The translations under genes and the position numbers were made by a program. Below are positions 25,362 to 36,960 of a stretch of DNA of 64,000 nucleotides, piece by piece. Positions within the stretch are counted from its first letter, which is position 1, and each line of letters opens with the position of its first letter. The stretch is from positions 62,001-126,000 of the forward strand of contig JAWZYV010012539.1 of assembly GCA_038373885.1 (NCBI GenBank), in the 5' to 3' direction. The notes beneath the pieces are model-generated. The model was not told the origin of the DNA, ran no database searches, and worked only from the letters and a program-made list of their open reading frames with translations. This stretch comes from Cheiracanthium punctorium. Its lineage: Eukaryota; Arthropoda; Arachnida; Araneae; Cheiracanthiidae.

Positions 25362-27409
25362 CTGGATACAAAGAAGATTAATAAAGCGTTATTTATGTTT
25401 GTACGTGTGCATAAATTCATTCATGAGTAATAAAATCCTGTAATTTAGTCCCTTTTCATGAATTTTAGAGAATTAAGGCACTTTTAAAAGTAGTATTTTA
25501 AACAAAATAAAATTAAGGTTTAAAAAATACACAAAACAATACGACATCTGATAACCTAGAAAAAAATATTTCTTAAAAATGTGTTTACAGTATTAAATGT
25601 AAAATGCTGTTTTCAATCTATGCAGTAACTTATTTGTTAATCATTACATATTATTTTTATGAAGCTTTATTTGCGATTCAATCGTAAAAAGCCGAAATCT
25701 TCTAAGTGGATTGCTAAAATACATGAATGAATAAAATATTTCAAACAAATGAAATTGAAAATCATGTATTTTACGTTATCTTAAGAGCTGTGAAATTCAT
25801 GATGGAAAACACTTTCTAGAATTAATTTCTATCTTCTTTCATTAGTTTGTACTCTTTAGAATTGTGCATGTTGCTTTATGCTGAATCTTACACAAATACA
25901 GTACAGTTGAATTAAAATGTTTTGTAAATAAAAATGGCTTAACGTATCAAAAATACATTAAAAAAACAAAGTAAAACTTATTTTTTTGAAAATAAATATT
26001 AATATGTTTTGTTGATAAATTTACATACTTTGTTCGAAAATGCCTGGGCTTTTTGGCAGCTGTTTAAAATTCAATATCTGGAATTCTGCCAGAGTGAGTT
26101 TTTCTTGTACAAACATATTCATCGGAAAAAATGAAATAAAAGTATTTTTAGAAGATGGACATGAAATTTAGCATGCCTTCACGATATTTAAGCAGACTAA
26201 AAAAAAATACTTTTAGCTTTTCATGCCGCGCTAGTAAGTTTGTTTTTCAGATGTTAAAAATATTTAAATATAGATAACTTTATCTTAAAAAAATATGAAT
26301 TGCAGTTACTCAAAAAAGTATAATTCCAAGAAATATAACAATCTCTTAGAAGGGAAGTGAAAACTAAACAACAAAGAAACAGATAAATATTACTGGATTA
26401 CACTTCCTGGCATGGAGTGTACTTTTGTATTTTTCAGAATGAGCATTGAGTAACGATAACTTTTTTAGTACTTAAAATAATTAATTGCACTTTAGCTTTC
26501 ATAAATAATAATATTTTTATGATAAGTTTATTTATGATGACGTTTTCAAAATTCACCTTAATTTAGTATAATTTTTATATCTTCCATAAATTAATCATAC
26601 AAATGTAGTGATTTCCATATCTTCAAATACGGATATGGCACTAATTAGTCCGTAATGTCGAATATAGCCGTTACAGAAATAAATGAATGAAGTACTGTAT
26701 ATCTTGTTTAAAATTTTATATATACTTAAAATATGCAACAGAAATTAAATGTAGGTTACGGCCAAGTACCTACGCTAGGGATCTAGGCCAGGGGTGGAAT
26801 TGCCCTTCGTGGGGGACTTTCTAAGAGAAATGTCGGTATGTGCCGAAAATAAAAATATTAAAAAGCAATCTCCTTAAGCCCCGCCCCAAGGCATCCTCCT
26901 TTTGGCTGATATTTCTCATATAGCTCTGCCTTTACCGCAAACCTGAAAAAAGCAATAAAGATAGCTTAATCATAAAATGAAGAAGACATGCAATAGGAAG
27001 TATAAACGTTAATTAAAAATTGTATGAATTACACTTTAGAAAAAATTGTAAAATGCGTGTCATACCTCATTAACCAACTTCTCGATTTGAAGTAAGCATT
27101 TCGATTCGTTTTCTCCCTAAAATCTGTAGTAAAGACTGGTATTTCTAAATTTCTGAGAAAAGTAATGGCAAAGAAACAAAAGATTCTTGCCTTACCCCGA
27201 AACATTCAAACTGGGTAATTCCAAGAAAATTGCCAAGACTAGGGAGCTTTGTCCACACTCATAAAGAGTGCAATAGTCTAGGAATGTAGGCATTACTCTC
27301 TTTATACATAAAAGTAAGCTAGATGATTTCATCACATACAATGTGCATTTTCTACATTAAAGGAAGAAAAATAGTTTTCTTTCAAAATTTTTCGTCGAAG
27401 TTTTAGTTT
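25362..27409. other. No gene recognised; possible intron
   Basis: AT-rich DNA. If the exon at 25210-25361 is real, this would be its upstream intron on the minus strand. A GC-richer block at 26770-26940 (ccaggggtggaattgccc) could be a decayed repeat but has no matching end. Confidence 0.35.
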
Positions 27410-27540
27410 GAATTAACCGAAGTGATCAAAATTGTTCAAATTAATGAGATATTTTTAACATCAATTCCAATACAAGTTATTAGGGACCGTTGGATTAGTT
27501 CGAATTAAACGTAAGTTCGAATTAACGAGCGTCCACTGTA
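27410..27540. mobile_element. Tigger-type right-end fragment
   Basis: The segment carries 'ttgaattaaccga', 'gttcgaattaaacg' and 'gttcgaattaacgagcg' reiterations and ends GTCCACTG-TA at 27540, the inverse of the CAGTGGACGCTCGTTAATTC ends of Tigger/pogo elements. No left end was found. Confidence 0.5.
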
Positions 27541-29131
27541 TTCTTTTAAGTTCTCTTCTTAATTCTTTACTTTTTATCTGCTCGTAAATTTTCTTGAATG
27601 ACTACATCATAGCACATAAAACTTTTTTAAAAAATAGCAAATTCTTGTCATATCACTGCATTTCAGTTCTATTTTTGATGCATGTTTGTGACGTTTTCCG
27701 GAAAAGATTAAAATTACGTAATGTGCTCCTCTCGAACATTCTGAAACTAAAACACTTTTACTCTATGCATGAACCGTAGTACCAATTTGTACTATCACTG
27801 AGAAATTCACTCTTACATAATATTTGCGATCCTTTGTTTAATTTAATTAATTCTTTATCTAAACTATTCCTTTCATCTCTTTCACGGATTTCGAATTTCC
27901 ATTAGAAAGTTTTAACGAAAACATTTTTTACGTGCTGATATGGATTCTTTATAGTAATTATCTATTTACATTACATTATTTTGGATACATCTTCAAAGGT
28001 TTTCTTAGTCAGACTTTTTTTGCACACACTTGCAGAGTTTTTCTAACAGAGTACTAATTAAACGCAAAAGAGAAGTACTGACTTACCAGAAATGATCTAA
28101 TGGGATCAAAAGTCTACGTAAAGAGATTTCTACGAGGACATTTTTGCCTTATTAAAGCGCGCAAGGATACCACTTTTTGCTCACAGGTGATATGAGCCAA
28201 GGAGTATTCAATATCGGGAGTCGCTACAAGCAGCTTTCGCCATGTAAAGAGATGAAGAAGGAAGCAGGTGCTTAGCAACTGCTTACCAACTTCAGTCGAT
28301 CCCACGGCAATGGAATAGCCAATTTGGCACGAAAATTTATTCTACTAAGCGTGATACTCCATTATCCGGGATCACATTGACTATTATTACGGTTTTGGTT
28401 CATTAAAAATTTATTACAATATGCAAGATATTCCTTTAACCGGTATTCCATTAACCTTTTCCCGGCGGGGAAATTTTGGACGTGCTGTTTCAGAAGGACG
28501 GGAGCTTCTGAAAAATGCTTTCCCCCATTTCAGTGACTCTTAGCTGAAGCTGCTATTTGTGCAACAATCATTGATGGATTACTCTTTCCCGCCCCTGAAG
28601 TCAAACGAACTTCTTGAACAAGGGGATTACCTTTACGCGTAAATTCTCCTTTTCAGGAACTGGGGTGCAACTGAATTGATGGATGGATGTTGACATCTCC
28701 GGTCCAGTACAGGTGAACAATTACAGAGGGGGAAAGCATTAGTTGGTCGAAATATGAACTAAGCCCATCCTTTAATGTGTTCTACTGCTTGGTTGAAAAA
28801 TCGACCGCCCGTCTTCAAAGCGTTAAGTGCGTTCAACTGTATATCTTCGTTATATAGCTTGCAGCAGAAACTCTCTACCAACTATGCTTTCGTTAAAGTA
28901 TAGCTTTCTACAACAAGTGTCTATCAACACGGCGCAGTCTCACTATTGAGGCTACCAAGTAGTGTTGGCAGTTGATGGCTTCAAAAAATATCGCTTGTGT
29001 AGTCTCCCTAATAGTTCTATCCTTCTTGATGTGAGCTTGGATATAATATTTTTGTGACGTCATATACGTTATACAAACCTGTAGAATAAATTCTTAAAAA
29101 TTGTTACATAACACAGTTAGAACATAGATGA
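27541..29131. other. No gene recognised
   Basis: The minus frame 28114-28305 and a strong donor-like GTAAGT at 28086-28081 (-) do not share an open frame. TTAA-flanked sequence at 28451-28826 loosely recalls the piggyBac MITEs but its ends do not match well. Confidence 0.35.
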
Positions 29132-29652
29132 CCCTTTGAACCGCAAGCATTTCCACATCAATATATTGAAGACCAACTGGATAAACTGCCCAACGCTGAA
29201 AAATTGTAGCCGTTGACATCAAACAACTTAACTACCAGCAATATGGAGGTCGATCAAAAAAGTGAAGCCACAACTGTAACTTGTTTTTCCTGCATCCGCT
29301 AGTTCTTCAATGGGGTGAAAATGAACATGTAGCCTTGAGGGGCGTGGCTCTGAGCTAAAGAGCCGTAGGATGGCAGACCAGATTTATCGAGCCACGCCCC
29401 CCAGGGCTACGCGTACAGTTACTTCATTTGCTCCCAATAGAAGAACTAGCGGATGCCTACTCCGTATTTACTATTCGTTCCTCAAGGAATCACCCATCTG
29501 GCGCCATGTGGTTGGTAGTTAAATGGATCGATGGCAACGGCAACACTTTTTCAGCGCTGGGGCCATCTCGCGATATCTTTTTGCGACTAGTAATGAAAGC
29601 GCTGAAATAAGGTATTTTTTCACTGAGCAAATATCGCGCGTCAAAGTGTTAA
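29132..29652. mobile_element. piggyBac-type palindromic MITE with GC-rich core
   Basis: The left tip is CCCTTTGAACCGC at 29132 and the right tip GCGCGTCAAAGTG-TTAA ends at 29652. The arms pair along most of their length: gctgaaaaattgtagccgtt near 29200 pairs with the inverse near 29550, GCATCCGCTAGTTCTT near 29292 is repeated inverted at 29441-29456, and GGGGCGTGGCTC (29339-29350) pairs perfectly with 29389-29400. The left TTAA has decayed to GATGA. It is the same family as 267-849, and the open frame at 29428-29610 lies inside an arm. Confidence 0.7.
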
Positions 29653-30290
29653 GTAAATATCGTGAACTAAAACCATAAAAAGTCTTTTTCGCATCTTTTC
29701 TGCTACAAAAATTGTTACAATTAAACTATAAATTGCAACATTGCTTACATTTACAATACTTGAAAAAATAAATTCTAATAATAAAATAGCAATCGAAATT
29801 CTTATCTTAACTATTCTTGATTTCCTCCTTTCCGCTGTTACATAGTACCTCAATGGGAGGCTATTTTTATCACTTTAATACCACCATATTGAACAGTTTC
29901 TGAGAAGTGACGCATAAAAGGCGTGAAAAAAGATGAACCGTTGAAAAACTTTTCTGTCGATAAGAAAAAGTGATAACAAACTTTGACAGGAAGAGAGAGA
30001 GAAATACTTTCCAATATTTCTATTTGTTAAATAGTTATTTTACCCTGTATGTTAAGGATAAAGATAGCACAGATATTTTCACTACCTGCATTTACTTTTA
30101 CCAGTTTCTAAGAAACTTTCATCGGCGAAAAGTTAGGTTTCAGAAGAAAAAAAGTTCTTAAAATTTCATTTTTACTTTCCGAACATGTACCATGTAAGGA
30201 AAGTATTGTAATCATGAAAAAATTCGAATTCGAGATTTTGGTGTATTTATACGTTTAGAGGGCTTCTGAATTCATTTATGTTATTTTTAC
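29653..30290. other. No gene recognised
   Basis: AT-rich DNA. Frames at 29641-29853 (-) and 29970-30161 (+) show no domain. Confidence 0.4.
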
Positions 30291-30295
30291 GAGAT

Positions 30296-30740
30296 GTATG
30301 TATGTATGTGTGTATGTGTGTTTGTGTGTATGTGAGTGAACACGATAGCTCCTGAACGGGGCATGCGATTGAGCTCAAATTGGGTATATATGTTATAAAC
30401 CACCGTCGCAAGACCGGTATTGATTTTGGTGTGTATAGGACTTACAGTTTTTCTACAGGGCTACGACAAAGATTTCTTTTACATTATGGCCTATGGGGGA
30501 AAATTCTGGAAAGTGCGCTAGCGTTTAAACGATACATTCGATTGAGCTCAAATTGGGTGTACATGTTATAAACAACCATCGTAAGACCGGTATCGATTTT
30601 GATGTGTATAGGACTTATAGTTTTTCTACAGGGCTACGCCAAAAATTCCTTTTACGTTACAGCCTATGGGGAGAAATTCTTGAAAGTGCGCTAGCGTTTA
30701 AACGATACATTCGATTGAGCTTCATTTTGGTATATATATT
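30296..30740 (+). repeat. TATG/TGTG microsatellite plus ~173-bp tandem repeat
   Basis: A (TATG/TGTG)n run at 30296-30335 is followed by a unit beginning near 30360 (gcgattgagctcaaattgggt). It is repeated 173 bp later (about 30540) and begun a third time near 30713. The first two units are about 90% alike and share 'aagaccggtat', 'tttttctacagggctacg' and 'gtgcgctagcgtttaaacgat'. Each unit is open in its own frame (30380-30571 and 30553-30759), giving similar 60-residue peptides without a recognised domain. Such units occur inside non-autonomous Helitron-like elements in arthropods. Confidence 0.65.
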
Positions 30741-31285
30741 TGAATTATTCATCGATTAAAATTTATTTAAATGCTTGTTAATGATCTTAATCGTAAGTGT
30801 TCGGAAAGTCGAGTGGAGTCACTCCAGATTTTTAGATAAGTATTTGGCAAAATAATGAAAAGGTGATTTTACAGTCTTTTACAGAGGTACATTAAAATGT
30901 TAAATCAGTACCACTATAATTAAAGGTTGGAATTGCATTGCATTTCTTAAACAAATGTAATAATTCAAGCTCAAGCTAAATTTATAAATTTCGTTTCAGT
31001 CATTTACAGTTTTGCCAATAAATAAATGCTCATTAACTTACGTTGACTAGCGAATAGGTTGTATGTTTAGAATAAAGTTTTTTATGTAAAAAAGATTGTA
31101 CGTTAGAGTATAGATCCAACAACAGTATTAACGACATATATATAACTTTTGTAGCAATTGATGCCTATTTACGACAGTCAACGTACAGACTGGCAGACAA
31201 ACAGAAATCATAAACACTTTTTTCAATTCTGTTGAAAAGTGTAAGGAAAAATAAATGCACATAATAAATTAATTTTCTAATGCTT
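30741..31285. other. No gene recognised
   Basis: AT-rich sequence. It would be the 3' flank of the exon candidate at 31286-31480 (-), but no clear AATAAA is seen close to its stop. Confidence 0.35.
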
Positions 31286-31480
31286 TTAAAAAATAATTAC
31301 TTGAATCGCTGCTTTCATTTGTAATACACGTGATACATAATACTTTAAAACCATGAGAAATAAAGCACTGCAGAGCATTAGAAATGCAAGCGCCATTCCA
31401 AATGAACGAGCGTGATTAAAGCAACGGGCGGCAGCGTCTTCAGATGTTAACGCCAAAGCGCGATCAAAGGATCGTCTCTG
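31286..31480 (-). CDS. Candidate terminal exon, dispanin/CD225-like membrane segment
   Basis: On the minus strand, 64 codons run to TAA at 31286. The open frame has no ATG at its upstream end and an in-frame TAA lies just before it, so an exon entered through the tgcag acceptor at about 31481 is the natural reading; the polypyrimidine tract there is weak. The peptide has a short polar part (S-F-D-R-A-L-A-L-T-S-E-D-A-A-A-R), then N-H-A-R-S-F and a membrane segment of about 20 residues, L/A/F-rich. Small-acidic-AA-R, then A-R, then a membrane helix is reminiscent of the second half of the CD225/dispanin domain. The similarity is weak, and the upstream exon with the first membrane helix was not found. 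Confidence 0.3.
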   Translation of the reverse strand, partial: QRRSFDRALALTSEDAAARCFNHARSFGMALAFLMLCSALFLMVLKYYVSRVLQMKAAIQVIIF

Positions 31481-32013
31481 CACTTAATTCCGTATTTAAT
31501 TCAAGCTTTTAAACTTTCAAGAAAAATAATCTAAACGAAATCTTTCACTGTATCATAAATATTTATACTCGCTTTTAATCTTAAATGAATATTCATGAGG
31601 AGTAGGGAGAAAATAAAAAGAACAGGGAGTAGTGTCGTGTTCCACTTTAGCTTGGAGGAGAAAATGAACCGTTCGTAAAGAAAAGAAATCTTCGCCAAAA
31701 TGAGAAAATAGACCCCGTTCATTTCCATCCCATCAAAATTCCTTCAACTTAGTGTTTATGGACGAATCTCATTACTTTATATTATTTTTCTACTTTTCTA
31801 ACACCTCAACCTTTTTTTCTTTCTTATAAGCTTCATTTCCAGGAGATTAGTTTCAACGACTGTTTATTGTTTACGTGATAGATGCGATTTCCGCGATAAC
31901 CGTTGTTAGCGATTCCTGGAGATTAAGAAATGCACGAAGACAACTTCTTTTTTTCTTTTAAAACAAATAACTGGAGTGAAAGAAGCATTAATGCTAATTA
32001 CACAGATTGAAGA
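31481..32013. other. No gene recognised
   Basis: The minus frame 31531-31728 has hydrophobic stretches but no motif or splice support. Confidence 0.35.
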
Positions 32014-32284
32014 TGTCGGTAATTGAAAAAAGTTCTGAAATTGGATGTTTTCAGATTGTTGCAGTACGTCTTCCAAAAACGAATCCGAAAGAAGTAGGGT
32101 ATTGACTGGCGTTATGGCCGATAATTGAAAAAGTTCTGAAATTGGATGTTTTCAGATTGTTGCAGTTCGTCTCCCAAAAACGAAGCCAAAAGAAGTGAGG
32201 GTATTGACTGACGTTATGGTCGATCATTGAGAAAAGTTCTGAAATTGGATGTTTTCAGATTGTTGCAGTACGTCTCGCAAAAAC
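32014..32284. repeat. ~102-bp minisatellite, 2.6 copies
   Basis: The block 'agttctgaaattggatgttttcagattgttgcag' starts at 32031, 32132 and 32235 (periods 101 and 103). Units end with 'agaagt...gggtattgactg.cgttatgg'. The third copy is cut after 'cgtctcgcaaaaac' where SINE sequence begins. Confidence 0.85.
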
Positions 32285-32425
32285 CTCGAGTCCGGGTTCA
32301 ATTCCCGGCACGGTATTGGGTGCAATTTCCACCGTCCCTTCACAGGAGGCAACGCTGCTCCACCTACAGGCTTGGCTGTGGTCAATGCCTGTCGACGGCA
32401 GGTGCCCAACATTAAAAATTATGTT
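32285..32425 (+). mobile_element. tRNA-derived SINE, 5'-truncated
   Basis: It starts close to a B-box-like GGGTTCAATTCCCGG at 32294-32308 and continues with the same body as the SINE at 9721 (cttcacaggaggcaacgctg at 32339) and the atgcctgtcgacggc block near 32388. The A-box part is missing, so it cannot be transcribed from its own Pol III promoter. It joins the minisatellite at the left. Confidence 0.55.
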
Positions 32426-32439
32426 CTTTATTATTGTAT

Positions 32440-32860
32440 ATTATATAAGAGGGTAGTTCAAAAAATAACCTAACAAGTCTTTTAATCGAAAAGTTTATTC
32501 AAGAAATCCAAGAGATACAAAAACATGGCAAGGCATTTGGTTCAGATTGTTTTTCAACAAAGCTTCCATGATCATCAAAGAATTTGTTCCACCTGCACAC
32601 CAATCTTTCGAAAACTGGCCTTGAAAAAATCAAGGCCCTGGTCTCCGAGTCAATTATCGAAGGCATAGTTTGGAAATGAAGTCCTTCCAGGTGCTCCTTT
32701 AACGGCCCAAAGAGATGGAAATCTCTTGGATCCGGACTGCAGGGAGGATGTTCCAATTCGTTCCGCCAGAAGCGCTGTAGCTAGCCACATGTAGCCGAGT
32801 CCATATGCAGACTTGAGTTGTATTGCCTTGATCGTCTGTTGCACCTATAGACGTGTTAGT
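32440..32860 (-). pseudogene. mariner transposase C-terminal remnant
   Basis: On the minus strand, codons 32756-32499 encode H-P-P-C-S-P-D-P-x-D-F-H-L-F-G-P-L-K-x-H-L-E-G, matching the conserved mariner block (H-P-P-Y-S-P-D-L-A-P-x-D-x-H-L-F) that contains the third catalytic aspartate. W-N-K-F and F-V-E-K follow as in the mariner tail. Upstream coding (to about 32840) continues in another frame, so at least one frameshift is present. A possible terminal repeat (gagggtagttcaaaaaataacc) lies at 32449. The 5' part is cut off by the foldback element beginning near 32870. Confidence 0.7.
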
Positions 32861-32869
32861 CCAGTAAAT

Positions 32870-33985
32870 AGAGGCTGAAAGAGAGAATCTCCCTATAAAA
32901 AGTTGGGTAGTTTTAAATTTTTGATATGCTGTATAGGATGGTTGGTTGGTTAAAAATCCAAATTTACGCACTTTCCCATCCACCGTTCTCTCCCCAATCG
33001 TGTGAAAATGTTCGAAATTTGACCGTTTTAAATTTTTCGCTTATAATTTCTTTCCGAAACGTTTTAGACCAAGTAAAGATCAATCACTAAGACAAAATTT
33101 TCAACAAATTTGGCATTCAAAATTCTTTTGCAACGAAGTTGTGAAGCTCCCAAAAAGGCTAAAATCAGCACTTAAACAAATTTTAAGTTTCTTTCTACTT
33201 TACGTTACAGTAACTCCGTAATGCATCAATGCATACAGCAAAAGTCCTCAGAAAAAAAGACAATTTAATTACCTATAAAATCCATGTATATACATTCTTT
33301 TAATGGCCAATGCAACGCCGGAATATAAATTTATAAAAACACGGAAAAGTGGCGTTTCTCAAGTTTAGTTGAACTTCTTTCAATTTTTCGCTTATAACAT
33401 TGAAACTGTTTTTTCTAGCGGAAACTTTTCAGTCTCCTCTTACAAACTCCACTTACTCTCATAATCAAAAATATTCATTGAATTTTTGTGCTTCAAAACT
33501 CAATCAGATCAACCATTTTAAAGTTATTGGTGCTTAAAAGCCCCTCTGAGTTGTAATAAAAATGTTCCATTTTCCGACCGTCGATTTCGATCATGTTACT
33601 GGATCAAATTAAAGTTTAGGTGCGTTAAGGAGTATTTGCGATATAAAGTGGAAAGAAACTTTCAATTTTGTTAAGTTCGAAATTTTAGCCTCTTTTGGGA
33701 GCCTCATTGTTAATATAAATCGTCCAAAAAAATTATAAAAGCCAAATTTGTAGAAAATGTCCTCTACAAGTCGATAGCTGACCTTTTCGTGCTAAAATGT
33801 ACTGCAAAGGAGTTATAGGCGAAAAACTGAAAAAAGGGCCGACTTTCGAACGTTTTCGCGAGATAGGGAGAGAAGCGGAGGAAATTTGGATTTTTCACTA
33901 ACCATTCATGCTATACAACATATACAAAATTGCCCGACATTTTGTAGATTAAAACCCCTCTTTCACTGGACCTTGTAATTTGATT
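32870..33985. mobile_element. Large foldback element, ~1.1 kb
   Basis: The left arm from about 32870 and the right arm to about 33985 are imperfect inverted copies. Examples are 'ctgtataggatggttggttggttaaaaatcc' near 32930 against the inverse near 33895-33920, 'gttctctccccaatcgtgtgaaaatgttcgaa' near 32986 against about 33850-33882, and 'aagctcccaaaaaggctaaaat' near 33143 against about 33685-33705. The centre is near 33430. No coding sequence or clear terminal duplication was seen. It abuts a mariner remnant, into which it may have inserted. Confidence 0.7.
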
Positions 33986-36320
33986 CGCTTAGGAGATACG
34001 TGCACCCATGAGATCCCGTTTTACCTTACTTTTTGTAAAACCTACTTTATAATTGTTGTTTTTTGGGGTCATCTACGTAATTAAACAGAATTAAATTGTT
34101 TTTAAATTCAATATAAATCCCACCCTTTCACTTGATATTTGAAATCTGCCTTGTCATGCGGAAAAGAAAAAAGTTTGCATTAACTTTCAACGAATAGTGT
34201 ATAAGATAGAAAGCACTGAAAAATATATAATGTTGAAATGAAGTTTCAAACACTTTATTTCGAAGAAAAATTTTAAAATACTAAAAATAGCTGCATTTTT
34301 CCTTGAACAATTTTAATTAAAATTGATAAGTTTAAAATGAAAATAAAATTTGGGCTTTATTTGGACTAGCTCAAAATTAAGTGACAAATAAATTTGAGGA
34401 TGGCCTATTAGAAATACTGAAATTTATTCAAAAAATCAGAAAACATTAATACATAAAAATATTACAGCTATTTTCTGAGACGGAAGCTTAAAATATTTCG
34501 GTTGTTCTCTTCTTTTTCCCAGTAAAGATGTGAAAACTTGAAACGTGGATAGGTTAAGATTGTCGAGATCTAGTTTATAAAAAGAAAATGGATAGCACTA
34601 ATTACATTCTTGAAATTTAAATGCCGTGGAATTGCTTTTTTAGGTCAAAATCTAATTCAGGTCAATTTATACTTTCTCTCGACTCAAAATCATTCTTTGT
34701 AACCCTTCTGAAACATGTTCGCACAATGTGAAGTGTATAAAAATCTTCCTATCTGATCCTATCTTACAGACTAATCCTTAAACAGCTGTCCAGATGCTTG
34801 TAATTTGTTGTCTGTGTTACAGGTACAAAAATAAATCATTCTAATTAATGCACAGTTTGCAATCAACTATAAAGAATGCACACGATGACTTTAAAATAAT
34901 GAGTATTAAAATATCTGAAGACATTTCTTCTAGCCATTTTACAGTATCACACACACAAAAAAACAGCACATCAAAGTATAATAATCTGTAATTCTTTGAA
35001 GCTAATTTTACCCATGTAAAATTATACACAATATCTTGTTTCCTGCTTACATTGGTTCTCATTTATTTTGCAAACTCGTACAAAAAAATCCGAAAAAGCG
35101 TGTTTTATTTATGAGATTAATAAAATGTTGTAATCTTCATTCTTCATACGAAATAAAATTAATATATTTTATCGTATTTATCAAGCAACATTGAAACCAG
35201 GAAGAAGAGGTATTCGTTATGAAAGAATTCTACAGTCAGTGTGCTTAGTATAGTTCATCTCTCTATCTTTTTTTCCCATAATCTTTTAAAAATTCTGTTT
35301 AATATTATTGCTGATCCATTCAGTTTTAAGTCGTTTTATGAGGACATTTATACTGAAACATTTTTTTTTTGTTTACCAATTCCTGTAATAGCATTTATGA
35401 AATATAGAAGAAAAAGTAGTAAATATTTACTCTCTTAAGTTTATTCCCATAGATACTCTCAGACATTGAAACTGTAATAAATTTCAGCAAGCAAATACGT
35501 TATATGTTTGGATTATTCGCTTAAGAATAGGTTTCAGAACTATGCGCCTTCAGACATAATAAAAAATTTTTGAAACACAGTAGCTGAGGAAGGGGAAGAG
35601 CAGATCGAAAAAAAAAATGCTTTTACAATAATGAAATTTTGCGCAATTCTCGAATTCTTGCAACTTAAAAAATATGTGTTATGTACATACTGAAAATGCA
35701 ACGAATGGAATTCCTTTTTGTCAGATCGGATGAAAGCAATTCTTGAACGCCAGTTTATGTAAATATGAATATGAAAGTAATTAATTGTTATAGTAGTTAG
35801 ATCAATGATCGTTAATCTACAGAATTAAGCCCCTCAAAATAAAAGTAATTAAAATTTAATATGTGGTAAGGTCGTCTGGCTTGTTTTATCCTAGCAATAT
35901 ATAGTGATAGATTATGAGGGTTGTAAATAAGTAATAGCAACTTAGTTCAGCAACTGGCTAAAGATCGGGTATACGGGAATGAACAAATAGGTTATGTAAG
36001 CAGCGAGTCGACTAGTCGAGTGCATGGAACAGCCGATTTAGTTAAAACGAAGAGTTGTTGAAGTAAACGTTGTCGCTTTTACCGTTCTAAAACTTTTTGC
36101 GACGAAATGCGACTGGCGATCGCTGATTAAAATCGAGAATGACCATGTCAAAAATGCATCTGAATATTATCGAGGATAACGTGAAGACAGTGGAGAGATT
36201 GTGGTATCGAACAGTTCTGCCATGGGCACCAGTGTAAGCTTAGCGTGACCAAAAACTTGAGAGGGGGAAGGGCATATAACTTACTCAGTTTGTAAAATTT
36301 GCTAAATTTCTTCAGGTTTT
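33986..36320. other. No gene recognised
   Basis: AT-rich DNA. Frames at 34841-35062 (-) and 35241-35438 (+) are composition-driven. The stretch 35990-36240 is less AT-rich and precedes the LINE remnant, but no motif is readable. Confidence 0.4.
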
Positions 36321-36339
36321 GGAAATTTTAAAGTGGATG

Positions 36340-36960
36340 ATTTTCTAAACATCATGAGCAGCAGCAGCCGCAAGGAGTAAGCCAAAAGTCTGTTCCAACT
36401 TCTTGGTCCAACCACCGCTTTCTCGGTCTGCCACGGTCTCGTCTGCCCTTTGGCATGTACAGTACAAGGCAGCTTCAGGTAATCTACAGCGTTTCATACG
36501 CTGGTTCTTTTTTCCCGTCAATATGATATTCATGGATTTTCTTCATATGGGTTAAGTATTTTTGAATTCTCTTCAAATATCTTCGTTTCTTTTTTATCTA
36601 AAATTCTGCAGCCTTTTACGGATCATAGGTATCGCTTCTCTGTTGCCTGGTTTCTGCTTAGATCCTGGGCATCCAAAGTCCATGTCTCTGAGCTACATAA
36701 TAAAGTGGATACTGCCATAACCCTATAAAACTTAAGTTGCGTTTCTCTTCATGTTTTCCCCTTCAGGGTTCTTCTCAGAGTTCCATAGATGTATTGGAAT
36801 TTGTGTAACTATTTAGGGTATCATTATCATAGTCGAAGATGATGTCACAACCTAGACAGGTGAAGTGTTGTATTTGATCGAATCGATAACAATTTTCGTT
36901 CTGACCGGCTCTTTGCCTTTAAATGCCACTCTTTTCGTTCTAAAAATAAACTAAGCTGGG
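36340..36960 (-). pseudogene. Non-LTR retrotransposon (RTE/BovB-like) 3' end
   Basis: Read on the minus strand from about 36945, fragments in several frames recall the region after the reverse transcriptase of RTE-like LINEs: a K-G-K-E-P-V-R-T-K segment, a decayed Y-x-S-E-T-W-T-L block (here S-E-T-W-T-L near 36690), K-R-N-E-D-I, and near 36440 a run in the frame of R-R-D-R-G-R-P-R-K-R-W. Each block is in a different frame from the next, with stops between them, so the copy is dead. The 62-codon frame 36345-36533 is a shadow frame of this region. Confidence 0.65.

Noticed and set aside
28081..28305. Minus-strand exon with a GTAAGT donor
   Set aside because: The open frame ends in a stop before the donor, and the frame that reaches the donor has a stop and no acceptor or ATG.
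28451..28826. Another piggyBac MITE (TTAA at both ends)
   Set aside because: Ends after TTAA (CCTTTTCCCGGCG and CGCTTTGAAGAC) agree poorly and no inner arms pair; TTAA is common in AT-rich DNA.
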